From: Clostridia bacterium
GTDB taxonomy: Bacteria > Bacillota > Clostridia > UBA1381
Reading direction: 5' to 3'
Length of the DNA: 64,000 nt
NCBI GenBank assembly: GCA_900751885.1
Contig: CAADTH010000034.1
Coordinates: 1 to 64,000, forward strand
Part shown: positions 7,874-18,800 of the stretch, one piece after another
Layout: each line of letters opens with the position of its first letter
Numbering within the stretch: the first letter of the stretch is position 1
Notes under the pieces: model-generated
What the model saw: only the letters and a program-made list of their open reading frames with translations
The model's database searches: none
What the model was told of the DNA's origin: nothing
Position numbers and translations under genes: made by a program

Positions 7874-10800
7874 ATGAAAATATTACAAAAACAGGGATTC
7901 ATAGGGTTATTATTATCCATAACAATGTTATTTAGCGGAATTAACATTCCTGTTCTTGCAGATAATGCGGAAGAAATCAGCAATCATTTAATTACGGACG
8001 GTAGTTTTGATACCACTACCGAAATCGCTAACGGTAATTGGTGGGGAACTCCTCCCGACATAGGCGTATGGCAATATTCAGGAGATAATGCAGTTACTGT
8101 TGAAACAGATGAAAAGACATCAAATAAATATGTAAAAATGATAGCAAAGACAGGACTGGGGCAAAATGTAAATATTGAAGCGAATTCGGACTATGTTTTA
8201 ACCGCTAAAATAAAAGGCAGTGCAGCAACTTTGAATATCAATAACGGTACTGTTGCTTGGCCGGCTAAAAACGGAAGTAGTTCGCTTGCTTATTCTGACG
8301 TTGCAGCAAGTGAAGATTGGCAGACAGTTACAGTAGAATACAGCAACGAAAGTTATGAAAAGTTGTTTGTATATTTGTGGGTTGAAAACGGTACAATTGA
8401 GATTGATGATGTAATGCTTACCAAAAAGGGTGAAATACCGTCCAATCCCAATGAAATTAGAGTGACAGCCAATAAAACGGCACAGTGGACATCACAGCAG
8501 GCAAAAAAAATTTTGACCTGCGTATTCACGGATGGAGCGAATGGGAAAACGCTGCTTATATGGGATTCACATTGCCTGAAAGTGTAACATGGAACAAAAT
8601 AGAAAAAGCAGAGCTGGTAATTACAACAACAAGCGTAAAAAATGATGCTAACCATACAAGCTTTCCAAAAGCGTGGCTTTACGGTGCAGATTATTCAGCT
8701 TTTGAAAATGGGGTGCAGTATGAGGGGACAGACAACGCTCCGACATATAACACAGCTGAAATTCTCGAATTTGATTCCCCGACCGTAAACGGAGAGTCAA
8801 AATATGATATTACGGAATACATAAAAACAATGAAAGAAAATAACACAGCGTTTAGAATAGATGTAAAGTCGCAGAATTCAAATAATACTTGGTTAATCGG
8901 CTCTTGTACCAACGGTGCAAAAGCGCCGCAGCTTATTTTGACATTGAAAGAAGAAACCGAACCAACAACGGAGCCGTCGGGCAAACCGACAACAACGCCG
9001 GATATTAAACCTACCGACGAAACAATAAATATCACGGCAGATAAAACAGCTCAATGGATTGCAAATTCGGGCGACTCGAAAAGTTATGATCTTGATATAC
9101 ACGGCTGGGAAACTTGGGAAACGGCGGCTTACATAGGCTTTACCCTGCCGGATGATTTTGTCCCATCAGAGATAGGAACAGCAAAGCTGATAGTCAATAC
9201 AACATCAGCCGCAGGTTCAGGTCCGGGACGCGCGTATGCGGCATATTATGACGGTTTTGATAACGGCGGATATTATGAGGGTGTTGACAGGCTTCCCGGA
9301 TATATTAACACAAAGACAATCGCAAAGTTTGATACTCCCGCAAAAAATGTAACGGGCGATTTTGAAATTGATATAACAAGTTATATAAGAGGTCTGGGCG
9401 ACGCAAAAAATGCCGCTGTACGTCTTGACGCGGAATCGGGACAGGTAAATATGCGCTGGAAGATAGGCTCCTGTAAGACAGGAACAGCGCCGCGTCTTGT
9501 ACTTAAAAAGGGTGAATATACAGAGCCGACGCCCGAGCCGACCGAGGAACCGCTAACGGAGCCTGACGCGAAGCCGACAGCGGAATTTATAAATCTTGAT
9601 TTTACAGACGGTCTTAACGGCTGGACTACATCAGTAAAGGGCGATACCGTTGGCAGTGTTTCAGCAGAAAACGGTACAGCAATACTTGGGAATAAATCAT
9701 CTGTATATCAGATTGCAAACGGACTTGTGCAGGGCAGCTATACAATGAATGTATGGGTTAAAGGAACTGCAACAGGAAACACATCATATATACGGGCAGA
9801 AGAAACAGGTGGCCCGGCGGCAGAGTCAAAAGTTGATACCTTTATCAATTCATCCGGCTATACCTGTATATCGCTCCGTAATGTACTTGTATATAACGGA
9901 CAATGTAAAATAAAGATATTTTCAGGTAAAGGCTGTTCTTTAACTTTGGATAAAGTGGAATTTGTATTAGACAGCAACGACAACAATCCTGTTTTGAATT
10001 GGGGATTTGAAAATGGACTTGAAAATTGGACGACAGACGGAACGGTTGATATAATTGAAACAGATGCTGATACAGGCAGTAAGGCGGCAAAACTTGCTCC
10101 GAATTCGGAAATAAGTCAAACAATAGCCGTCAAGCCAAATACGCGATATATCGCAACTGTCCGTGCAAAGGTTGATACGCAGGATACTTGGGAAAAAGTT
10201 GAAACTTATTATACAGATGGCGCGAATAAAGGTAAAAAGTCAGGCGAATATTCCGTAACGCTGACAAACGGCGATAGAATAAACTTAGGGGTGAGGAATG
10301 CGTCAGGCGTTGTTTTAAGGCAAGCTCCCGCAGGACTGGAGGGGTATTCGCTTTTGACGATAGCATTTAAGACAGGTGCGGATGATACAAGCGTAACCTT
10401 ATATGCAAATACAAAGTATGGCGATTCGTATAAAAACAGTGTAAAGGTTTACGGCGATGGAGCAACGGGCGATGCTTGGACAAGAAACAAAGGAAATGCG
10501 TATATTGATAATTTTGATTTCTTTACAAGAGAGGAGTCGGTTGTACTTGGAATTGATGTATCCTATCTGCCTATCATCGAGGATAACAACGGCAAATATT
10601 ATGCAAATGGCGTACAGCAGGACTTTCTGGCAATCATGTCAAACAGAGGTGTTACCGCAGTAAATGGTATGATATTTGTACACGGCGGCGCAGATGCGAT
10701 GAAGCCCGGAACAAACAGCGTTGCGCTCACAATGCCGAATGGTTTTGATAAATATTATTGGTATGAAATTGCCGAGAGAGCAAAGGCGCTTGACATGGAT

Positions 10801-13800
10801 TATATGGCAAACTTTATGCTCAGTGATGTTTGGATGAATGCGGTATCCGCATATACTCCGATTGATTGGATGAGGTGGAATAAGGAAAAGAATATTTATG
10901 AAAATCAGACGCTTGATGAAATGAAAACGTCAATGTATAACTATATATATGATTTTCTGGATGGTTTAAAACAAAGAAATATAACGCCTATTGCAGTCAA
11001 AATAGGAAATGAAGAAGACGGCGGTATATGCTGGAACGTAGGAAAATACACAAAGGACAGCTATAATATAACAAAAGGGTTTCAAGAACTGATTAATTCA
11101 GGCTATGACGCAGCCCATGATGTGTTCCCTGATGCACCTGCATTTCTGCATACTTATCAAGGATATAATACGTCATATTCAAAAAAATGGTTTAACGCTA
11201 TGGACACAGCGGGTGTTCAATATGACGGCAGAGCATATTCGCTTTACGGACTGAGCCCTACACATAATATTCTCGCGATGCTTAATCAGGATAATGAAAT
11301 TGCACCGTATCAGGACACAATGCACGTTGAAACAGGTATTCAGGCTACATATCACGAAGCGGATAATGTGGGCAATGATACGAAGCATGTTCAGCTTGAC
11401 TATTGGTCTGCTACGCCGAATGGTCAATACAATTATCTGCTTGAATATATGCAGGGGCTAAAGGATATTCCGAACCCTCATTCTGTGATGCGCGGCGTGT
11501 TCTGGTGGGCGGCAGAATGGCTCGAAGTCGAGGGCGCAGGCTGGATCGTTGATGACGGTTGTTCTGTCGGAGGAAGAACGCTTGTAAACAACGGAGATCC
11601 CAATATACATGAAATGGGCAGCGCTGCCGACGGAAAGCCTGGAGATGTATATGAGAGCGCTTATTCCTATTTATGGAGAGGTGAAGCAAAGAATAAACAA
11701 GCTGATGCGGCAACGCCGTTAAAGGGTTATGGAAAATATACGGTAACAAAAGCGGACAAACCAACTTCTATTATTATGGAAAAGTCAAAAATTACGCTTA
11801 CCGAGGGCGAATTTGAAAAATTGCATATTACGCTTGCTCCATCCAATGCGGTTTACAATTGGACTGTAAACTGGACATCGAGCAATGAAGCTGTCGCAAC
11901 AGTCGGCGAGCATGGTGTTGTAAAGGCATTAGGCGAGGGGACGGCAATGATTACAGCGGTAACGGAGGACGGAAAACTAACTGCGTCTTGCGAAGTTACT
12001 GTTCTGCCATCTGTAAAAGCAACAAATGACGATATTACAATAGAGCTTGAAGCATATGGAAAAACAGTAAACGGAGAAACTATCGGTATGCTTACGGATA
12101 ATCTGATGAAGCTGAACATTACGCTGCCTGAAGCGGTAAAAAATCAGACAGTTAAAGTAACATCAAGTAATCCTGACGCTATAACATTTTTAGGTGAGCA
12201 TTGGCAGCCAAATGAAAAGGGTGTATTGTATCAGCAGACTGATGAAACAACAGCGATTGAACTTAATTCACACACAGAGGGGACGAGTGTTATAACCGTT
12301 ACAGCCGACGGCGGCGCGTCAAAGAGCTTTACTGTAACTATAACAGAAAACAATATGAGTGATATATCAGAATTGATTATCAATAAAGCGGAATTGCAGC
12401 TTGAAGCTACTTTCAGCGAAAAATTGGATGTTTATATCTACCCGCAAAACGCTTCTGGAAATAAAATAACATGGATATCAGAAAATGAAGCAATCGCAAC
12501 GGTTGACGATGAAGGTAAAGTAACAGGAATCAATGTTGGAGAAACGGTTATTACTGCATCAGCAGGCGGACACAGTGTAAAATGTAAAGTGACAGTAACG
12601 CCTACCAGTCAGATTAAGCGTACAATTACTACAGAGGGTGATATCACATTAGACAGCGATGATATTTACCGCTTCCCAGGCAGTGCGGCGGCTATAAAGA
12701 CTGATTTTACTGCAGATAAAGGAAAAATTACGATTGAATTTGATGCACAGTTATTAAAAGATTCCGGAAAATATACTGAACTGATTATAAAAGATAATGC
12801 AGATAACTCGATTATAACATGGAAATGCAGTGAATACGGAGGTGAAGAAAATTTATACTATGTGCAAACCGGAGACTTTGAAGCGAAGGATAAGGATACT
12901 GCGTTTACAGGAGTTATAAACGGAGAATCAACGGAAACAGCATATACACATTTTAAGAGTGTCATTGATCTTGATTTAAAGACAGCAGTGCTATATCTTA
13001 GCAATCAAAAGGTTGCGAGCGGAACAATTACATCGGATAATGTCGCAGGATTTTCTATCTATTCAAACCATAAATGGAGACCAATCAGTGTTAAAAATAT
13101 CTCAATTATAGGTGAAAATACTGTGCCGAAAGGCCCTCATATCAATGAATTATATACCTCTTTAGATAAGGACGGTGTCTTGAACTATAGCTTGTCTTAC
13201 GAGGGTACAGAAAAATCAACTGTATATATTGCATTATATGATGAGGATGGCGCTTTAGTAAAATGTACTTCAGAAACAGGCGGGAAAATACAGCTTGATC
13301 GCTTTGGTAAATATCAGATGAAAGCGCTTTTATGGGAAGATATGAAGCCGCTTGATAAGGCTGTAACACGTGATATTGATTATTCAGATATGGGCGGCTA
13401 CCTGTTTGTTCATTTTATAGGTAAAGAGTCAACAGCGGACGAAGAACAAATTTATTTTTCGCTATCGGAGGATGGTCAAAATTGGCAAACACTGAATAAC
13501 GGTAATCAATATCTTGAAAGCACCGTTGGTGAAAAGGGTGTACGCGACCCACACATTATCCGTTCTCCGGAAGGTGATAAATTTTATATTATTGCTACCG
13601 ACTTGGGTATTTATAACAGGCGGGATGACGATGACCGCTGGAATACCTGTCAGCGTGAAGGCAGCAAGGGAATTGTTGTATGGGAAAGTAGCGACCTTAT
13701 AAATTGGAGCGAGCCGAGATTAGCCAACGTAATGGGAGACGACTGCGGCTGTGTATGGGCGCCTGAATGTATCTATGACAAGGAAAAAGGCGAATATATG

Positions 13801-14313
13801 GTTTATTGGGCTTCAAGAACAAGCGCGGACAATTACCAGTGGCTAAGGGCATATAGAAGCTATACAAAGGATTTTGTGACTTTTACGGAACCGGAACTGT
13901 GGATAGATCATGCCACTTCTGAACAAATGGCAAATAATACTGCACTTCATACGTTTGATATGACAATACTTGAACACAATGGAAAGTATTATAGGTTTAC
14001 CAAAACAAATACCGTGACAATGGAGGAGACAGACTCTCTCAGCGGAGAGTGGAAAACGGTTGAAAATTACGAGCTCTATAAAACGGTATCAAATTATGAA
14101 GGTCCCACTGTTTATAAGGCAAATGGCGAAGATAAGTGGTATATGCTGCTTGATTGTCTGTCAAACAATAATAAGGGATACAAGCCTTTTGTAACAACAG
14201 ATATAGCTAACGGTGCATTTTCTCAGGCGGCAGATTTTAATTTTGATGTCACATACAGACACGGTACGGTAATACCGATTACAAGAACAGAATACCGTAA
14301 TTTGACGAAGTAG
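7874..14313 (+). CDS. Secreted arabinogalactan enzyme: carbohydrate-binding modules + GH53 galactanase + Ig-like repeats + GH43; frame broken at poly-A
   Basis: About 2145 aa if read through. Start ATG 7874 (aggagcg ribosome site) encodes a signal peptide ending near PVLA. In nucleotides: a jelly-roll binding module about 7985-8455; two related modules at 8455-8950 and 9010-9520, joined by Thr/Pro/Glu linkers; two more binding modules at 9585-10530. GH53 spans 10537-11757, with acid/base in KIGNEED (Glu 11011) and nucleophile in HVETGIQ (Glu 11329). Two Big_2 Ig domains lie at 11760-12600, then a concanavalin-like region, an LW-type module (13140-13380), and GH43 (RDPHII Asp 13546, YEGPT Glu 14098). 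The first frame ends at 8587. The rest is in the -1 frame, switching within eight A at 8503-8510; the first of the two paired modules is whole only after the switch. This is a slippage site, a real mutation or a sequencing error. Confidence 0.85.
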
Positions 14314-14363
14314 GATATAAGATTAGATTGTTATTTGGAATAGAGAGTAAAATACAAAGCTTG

Positions 14364-14404
14364 AAAAAAGTGTGCTGTAAAATTAATTTTACAGCACACT
14401 TTTT
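14364..14404 (+). terminator. Bidirectional palindromic terminator
   Basis: A perfect 20-bp palindrome with arms aaaaagtgtgctgtaaaatt and its complement, centred at 14384/14385 and followed by more T. It ends the GH53/GH43 transcript and could act in both directions. Confidence 0.92.
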
Positions 14405-14475
14405 CTTTATTTTCAAATGAACGATACGGTTTTACTTGCAGTAGTATTATCGAAGAGATATATAAAAGAGGCGGC

Positions 14476-14550
14476 ATGAGTTTTGAGATAAGAAAAATTA
14501 AGAGAAATGCAAAAAACAAAAACAGTAAAGAATGTGAGGAAAAGATATGA
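14476..14550 (+). CDS. Micro-ORF A (24 aa), unknown
   Basis: MSFEIRKIKRNAKNKNSKEC EEKI, very basic, with agaggcgg upstream. Its TGA overlaps the ATG of the next micro-ORF as ATGA, the arrangement of translationally coupled genes. No family recognised. It may be a genuine small protein or a leader relic; the coupling and clean flanking terminators are the only support. Confidence 0.4.
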   Translation: MSFEIRKIKRNAKNKNSKECEEKI

Positions 14551-14651
14551 AAGTATTAAATTTAGAGGAAGAAATAATTAGAGGTATTGATTTAGGTGAT
14601 TTCCCGGAGATTGATGAAGGGTTTGATCCGTTGCGGATGAAATTTCTGTGA
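14547..14651 (+). CDS. Micro-ORF B (34 aa), unknown
   Basis: MKVLNLEEEIIRGIDLGDFP EIDEGFDPLRMKFL, acidic, with gaggaaa upstream and start overlapping the end of micro-ORF A. No family recognised. The alternating basic (A) and acidic (B) products could interact, but that is speculation. Confidence 0.4.
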   Translation: MKVLNLEEEIIRGIDLGDFPEIDEGFDPLRMKFL

Positions 14652-14666
14652 AGCAGGAGGATCAAA

Positions 14667-14756
14667 ATGATGATTTGCAAAATCAAGCAAAAGAAAACAA
14701 TTGAGGAGCAGAAAGAGGAGATAGAGCAGTCCAAAGAGTTTGTTGAAACAAATTAA
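14667..14756 (+). CDS. Micro-ORF C (29 aa), unknown
   Basis: MMICKIKQKKTIEEQKEEIE QSKEFVETN, with a perfect AGGAGG at 14655-14660, 6 nt before ATG. The chain is likely one charged helix. It is 15 nt downstream of micro-ORF B and followed by a terminator, so A-B-C form one small transcription unit. Confidence 0.45.
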   Translation: MMICKIKQKKTIEEQKEEIEQSKEFVETN

Positions 14757-14770
14757 TAGAGGAATATAAA

Positions 14771-14805
14771 AAGGAATAATCGTATTAAAAGATTACTCCT
14801 TTTTT
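14771..14805 (+). terminator. Terminator after micro-ORFs
   Basis: aaggaataatc (14771-14781) pairs with gattactcctt (14791-14801), one mismatch, followed by T. It separates the micro-ORFs from the convergent lytTR gene. Confidence 0.75.
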
Positions 14806-14835
14806 GCTTGCTGTTAGCCTGATAAAATTATATAA

Positions 14836-15627
14836 CTATGATTCAAGTAATTTCTTTATATCCATATACCGAGATTTACCAATCGGAATCTGTAGTCCGT
14901 TTGTAAGTGTTGCCTGATAACGGCATATTTCTTTGATATATTTTCTGTTCACTCGGTAACTTTTGTGAATGAAAAGTAAATCTGGGAGCTTTAGTTCATT
15001 TAAGGTGATTCTTGCCGAAAAAAATTCAGTTTCCATATAGATATGACAGATTTTATCGTCTGCTTTTATATAGATGATTTCGTCCGAATATAAATAACGA
15101 ATTTTCCCATTTATATCTCGAATGGATATCTTTTGTTTTGCAGAAGTATCAGCCGGCTGTGGTGGAATGTTATCGAAAATTTTTGCCTGTACCGGTTCTG
15201 AGGATAATTTCTTTAAATCGTTTTCTGCTGGAAAATCTTTTACGTGACATGCCATTGCATGAATTAGCTTTAAATCATTATCAACCTGTTTCCATGTAAA
15301 CGTGAAATGGTGTTTTGAGACGAGTATTTTTTCTCCGGAATTGAAAGAAGCGATATATCGTCCACAGCTTGTCCATAAATGCCGCTCATGCGTGATAATT
15401 TCATATTCCTCCTGCGCAATGTCTACAGGAGGCAATTCACTTTCTTCTTTAATATAGTTAAGAAATTCTGGAATTCCATGCAGAAAAAGAGAATGATAGT
15501 CACCAATGAACACAAAGCTGTTATCGAGATATTCTACAAATTTATCAATTTGTTTATGAATAAACAAATGAATCGCTTCTCTTGTTATATGGATTACATC
15601 ATTTTTTGTAAAACGACGGTATTGCAT
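14836..15627 (-). CDS. LytTR-domain regulator with NTF2/SnoaL-like sensor domain
   Basis: 263 aa. Start ATG 15627-15625 is chosen because AGGAGCG lies 7 nt upstream; the longer frame to 15768 has no ribosome site and crosses the promoter region. The N-terminal 125 residues (AIHLFIHKQIDKFVEYLDNS, then HERHLWTSCGRYIASFNSGE, FTFTWKQVDNDLKLIHAMAC) look like an NTF2/SnoaL-type fold, sometimes fused to LytTR in Firmicutes. The C-terminal 100 residues (DEIIYIKADDKICHIYMETE, LLFIHKSYRVNRKYIKEICR) are a LytTR DNA-binding domain, which recognises direct repeats on one face of DNA. It has no response-regulator receiver, so it is not a two-component regulator. It is divergent from the protease/SLH operon, its likely target. 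Confidence 0.88.
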   Translation of the reverse strand: MQYRRFTKNDVIHITREAIHLFIHKQIDKFVEYLDNSFVFIGDYHSLFLHGIPEFLNYIKEESELPPVDIAQEEYEIITHERHLWTSCGRYIASFNSGEKILVSKHHFTFTWKQVDNDLKLIHAMACHVKDFPAENDLKKLSSEPVQAKIFDNIPPQPADTSAKQKISIRDINGKIRYLYSDEIIYIKADDKICHIYMETEFFSARITLNELKLPDLLFIHKSYRVNRKYIKEICRYQATLTNGLQIPIGKSRYMDIKKLLES

Positions 15628-15663
15628 CGTACAGCGCTCCTTTATAAAGAAGAGTAAATGCAT

Positions 15664-15725
15664 TTTGCGAACTATATTTCCTGTTTGCGAAAATAGTTGA
15701 CCGAAATGAATGCAAGTGATACAAT
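15664..15725 (+). promoter_or_regulatory. Promoter with LytTR-type direct repeats
   Basis: Two identical 8-mers tttgcgaa at 15664-15671 and 15684-15691, exactly 20 bp apart (two helical turns). They sit just before -35 TTGACC (15697-15702), a 17-bp spacer and -10 TACAAT (15720-15725). LytTR proteins bind direct repeats about two turns apart upstream of -35, so this is a good candidate activator site for the operon starting at 15880. Confidence 0.7.
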
Positions 15726-15879
15726 AAAAATATAGAAAAGCATTGCATTTATCCCTATTATATACCAAAAAATAAAAAAAGCAAAGAGACTATTTTTTAT
15801 CAGGATTAGATTAGGGGGACAGACAAATAGCGGATTCGCCATGCAATGACAGACCAAATAAAATTGAGCAGGAGGTCGT

Positions 15880-18800
15880 ATGGAAATGAAAAAAAGAATA
15901 AAATTATTAACGATGGTCATTGGCATGGCATTTGGGATTGCATCGGCAGTAACGGTGTCGGCTTATTCTGATGATTTGTTTTCAAATATTGGGATAAAAA
16001 GTGTGAGAGGATTTTATACTCACATCACCGATACGCAGGATGAGATACATACCTATGATGGCGTAATCGACGCTGAAACCATGGAAAAAAGCAATGCGGT
16101 AAGCAGGATTGCCTCCTATGAAATCTATCAGGGCAATCGGCAGATTATTCATGTAACACTTAACGATATTGTTAACAAAAACAATGTAAATCTTTTTGGC
16201 GTACCTGGAACGCCAAGTTCCAACGGTTATTACGCAGTAAGCTTTGAACTGTCTGCAGTTGATCACACGGAGGTATTTTTGACTGGATTAACGAATGCAA
16301 ATCTTGATTTGGTGCAGGAGAAGCTAATTTCTGCAGTTCTTGAGAATTCACAGTTTACCATGGAATCGCTGGACTTTATTGATGCGGAAAAAACAGACCG
16401 ACCAAGCGATGGGGATGATTTACTTTGCTGGGCAGCGTCTACAGCAAATATGCTGACGTTTACCGGATGGGGCGAAAAGGCGGGGTTTTCCGGTACGGAT
16501 GAACTGCTGGACTTGTTTGTGGAACACTTCACCGACGTCGGCTCCCATCAACTCTATGGACTTGAGTGGTTTTTTAACGGGATGTACCAGGTGAAAGATT
16601 TGCCCGGGTGGGCACAGGAAAAAAATCCGGGTTCAGGCGGCGGTTATTTAAAGCAATATGCTTCAGAGCGCGTGATGAACTATGTAAACATGATAAACCA
16701 GCCGGAGAAGATAGCCACTGGAATGAATCAGCTGGAAAACGGATGCGGCATGGGTTTAGGAATATCATGGATAGACAAAAACGGGAACAGGAACGGCGGT
16801 CATGCCATTACCTGCTGGGGCTATCTCTGCGACAAGGATTTTGCGCAGGAAGACCGCGAATATTATCAGGCTTTGATTGTTTCTGATTCAGACTCGGATA
16901 TGCAGGCGGATCCGAACCGGCGCACGGCGCCCAATAAGCTGCAGGTTCTCAATATGAGTCCCTATCAGAATGATAAATACGACAGCTGGCAATTTGACGG
17001 CTACGGCGACGTGGGCGTATTGGAGGATTTTATCACGCTGATCCCTTACAGCGACGATGTGGAACAGGAAACCGACGGCAATGCGACGCTTGACAAAAAT
17101 ACGACGCCTGACCTGGCGATAAACAGGCTGATTTTAACCAACGACGCACTGGATACGTCCTATCAGGGCCACAACTTTACAGTGGGCTATCTCAGCGCGA
17201 TTCCGGTTTTCGAAAATACCGGCGGCGTGGATTTCACAGGACCGTTTAACTATACTGTAAAGGTGAGCGGCAGCGCGGGAATTACAAGTAATTATACGTA
17301 TACAGGGGGAATCGCAGCCTACGGCTCGTCGGATGAAAATCAAACCGAAAAAGCGGTCTTCCTCACCGGTCTGCCAGTGGGGCGTTATACGCTCACGATC
17401 ACGGTCAATCCGGAGCATACTGCCGGCGAGGCGTATTATTATAACAATGAATACACCTATGATTTCGTAATTTCAAAGCAGAAGTATTCGCCGCCAGACG
17501 TCCCTTTTAACGCCGACATTGGAGAAATCCAAAACGGCTATGCGGAAGCGGCAATCACCTATCCGGGTTTGGAAGAAGAATTTGATTTCCTCCGGGACCC
17601 AGGCGCCACATATTACCTGATGCGGAGCTATTTTAAAAATGGAGCGTGGCAGAATTGGGAAACCGTATCGGTGAGCGGCGAAGCACCGCCGGATACCTGT
17701 ACGGTTGATGCCGCTGGCGAACAGGTGAAATTCCGGCTTCTAATCGAACCGAAGGATCCGACTATGCCGGTTCAGCAGGTGTACTCAGAGGCGTATTCCT
17801 TGCAATATAAAAGATTTGAAGCACCGGCGGACGAGACCAATACATCCGAACCGTCGCCGGTTGAACGCGGCGGAAAAACGCTAAAAGACGGCGAGCAATT
17901 TGCCTTCCAGGTTAGGAACGTTTCCACGGACAGCGGCGGTCCGGCGGTGTGCAGTGCTGTGGTGTATGCGGAAAAGGGCGATGAAAAAATAGAACTTTAC
18001 CGAGTGGATTCGATCACATTGAATCAGGGAGAAAGTTCGGATACCATCCGCGTTTCTTCCTGGGACGCCGAGCTGTCTGGCAGCTATGAAATTACCGTTG
18101 AAATTGAAAGCGCTTCAGGCAGCAGTGAGACTGTGCTCGGCAAACTTCGCGTCGGTGAAAAGCTTTCCTACGAAGTAACCATAGACGATGATGTCACAGA
18201 CCCGTATGACGGAGAAATTTCCCTGAGAGAGGCAGTAGCAAACTTTAGGGAATATGGCGATGCGAATGACAGAATCACGATTGCCGAAGGAAGAATCATC
18301 TATCTGGAACAACCGATCGATATAGACTATCGAATTATCATTGAATGTCCAACTGCTTCTGAGGATACCCAGTCAAAGGGTGCCGCGATTTTTGGCGGCG
18401 GAAACACGCAGCTGTTTCGGGTAAAACAGACCGGCTCATTAATTATAACAGGAATCATGCTGGTGGATGGATACAGCAAAGATTATGGCGGCGCCGTGGA
18501 AAATAATGGCGGCGTTGTCATGCTTCAAGAGTGTATGCTGCTTTATAACAAGAGCGGGTTATCCGGCGGCGCAGTCTATTCAAACGGCGGACATATGATT
18601 TTATATAATTGCAGCTTGAGCTTAAATCAATCAGGATACGGCGGCGCTGCCGGCACAGACAAAAATGCGACGATAAATTTAGTGAACTGCAATGTGCTTT
18701 CAAACAGCTCAAACAGCGGCGCTGTTTATAACAACGGCGGTACAGTGAACGCAATTTATTCGACCTTTACGGATAACAGAGCAGATTCCGAAGGCGGCGG

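Noticed and set aside
8485..8510. ATG 8485 as the start of a separate 1942-aa protein
   Set aside because: No ribosome site or signal peptide; it begins inside a module whose first half is in the other frame, so it is the continuation of the gene starting at 7874.
15628..15768. Longer N-terminus for the LytTR protein
   Set aside because: The extension covers the divergent promoter and repeats; AGGAGCG fits ATG 15627.
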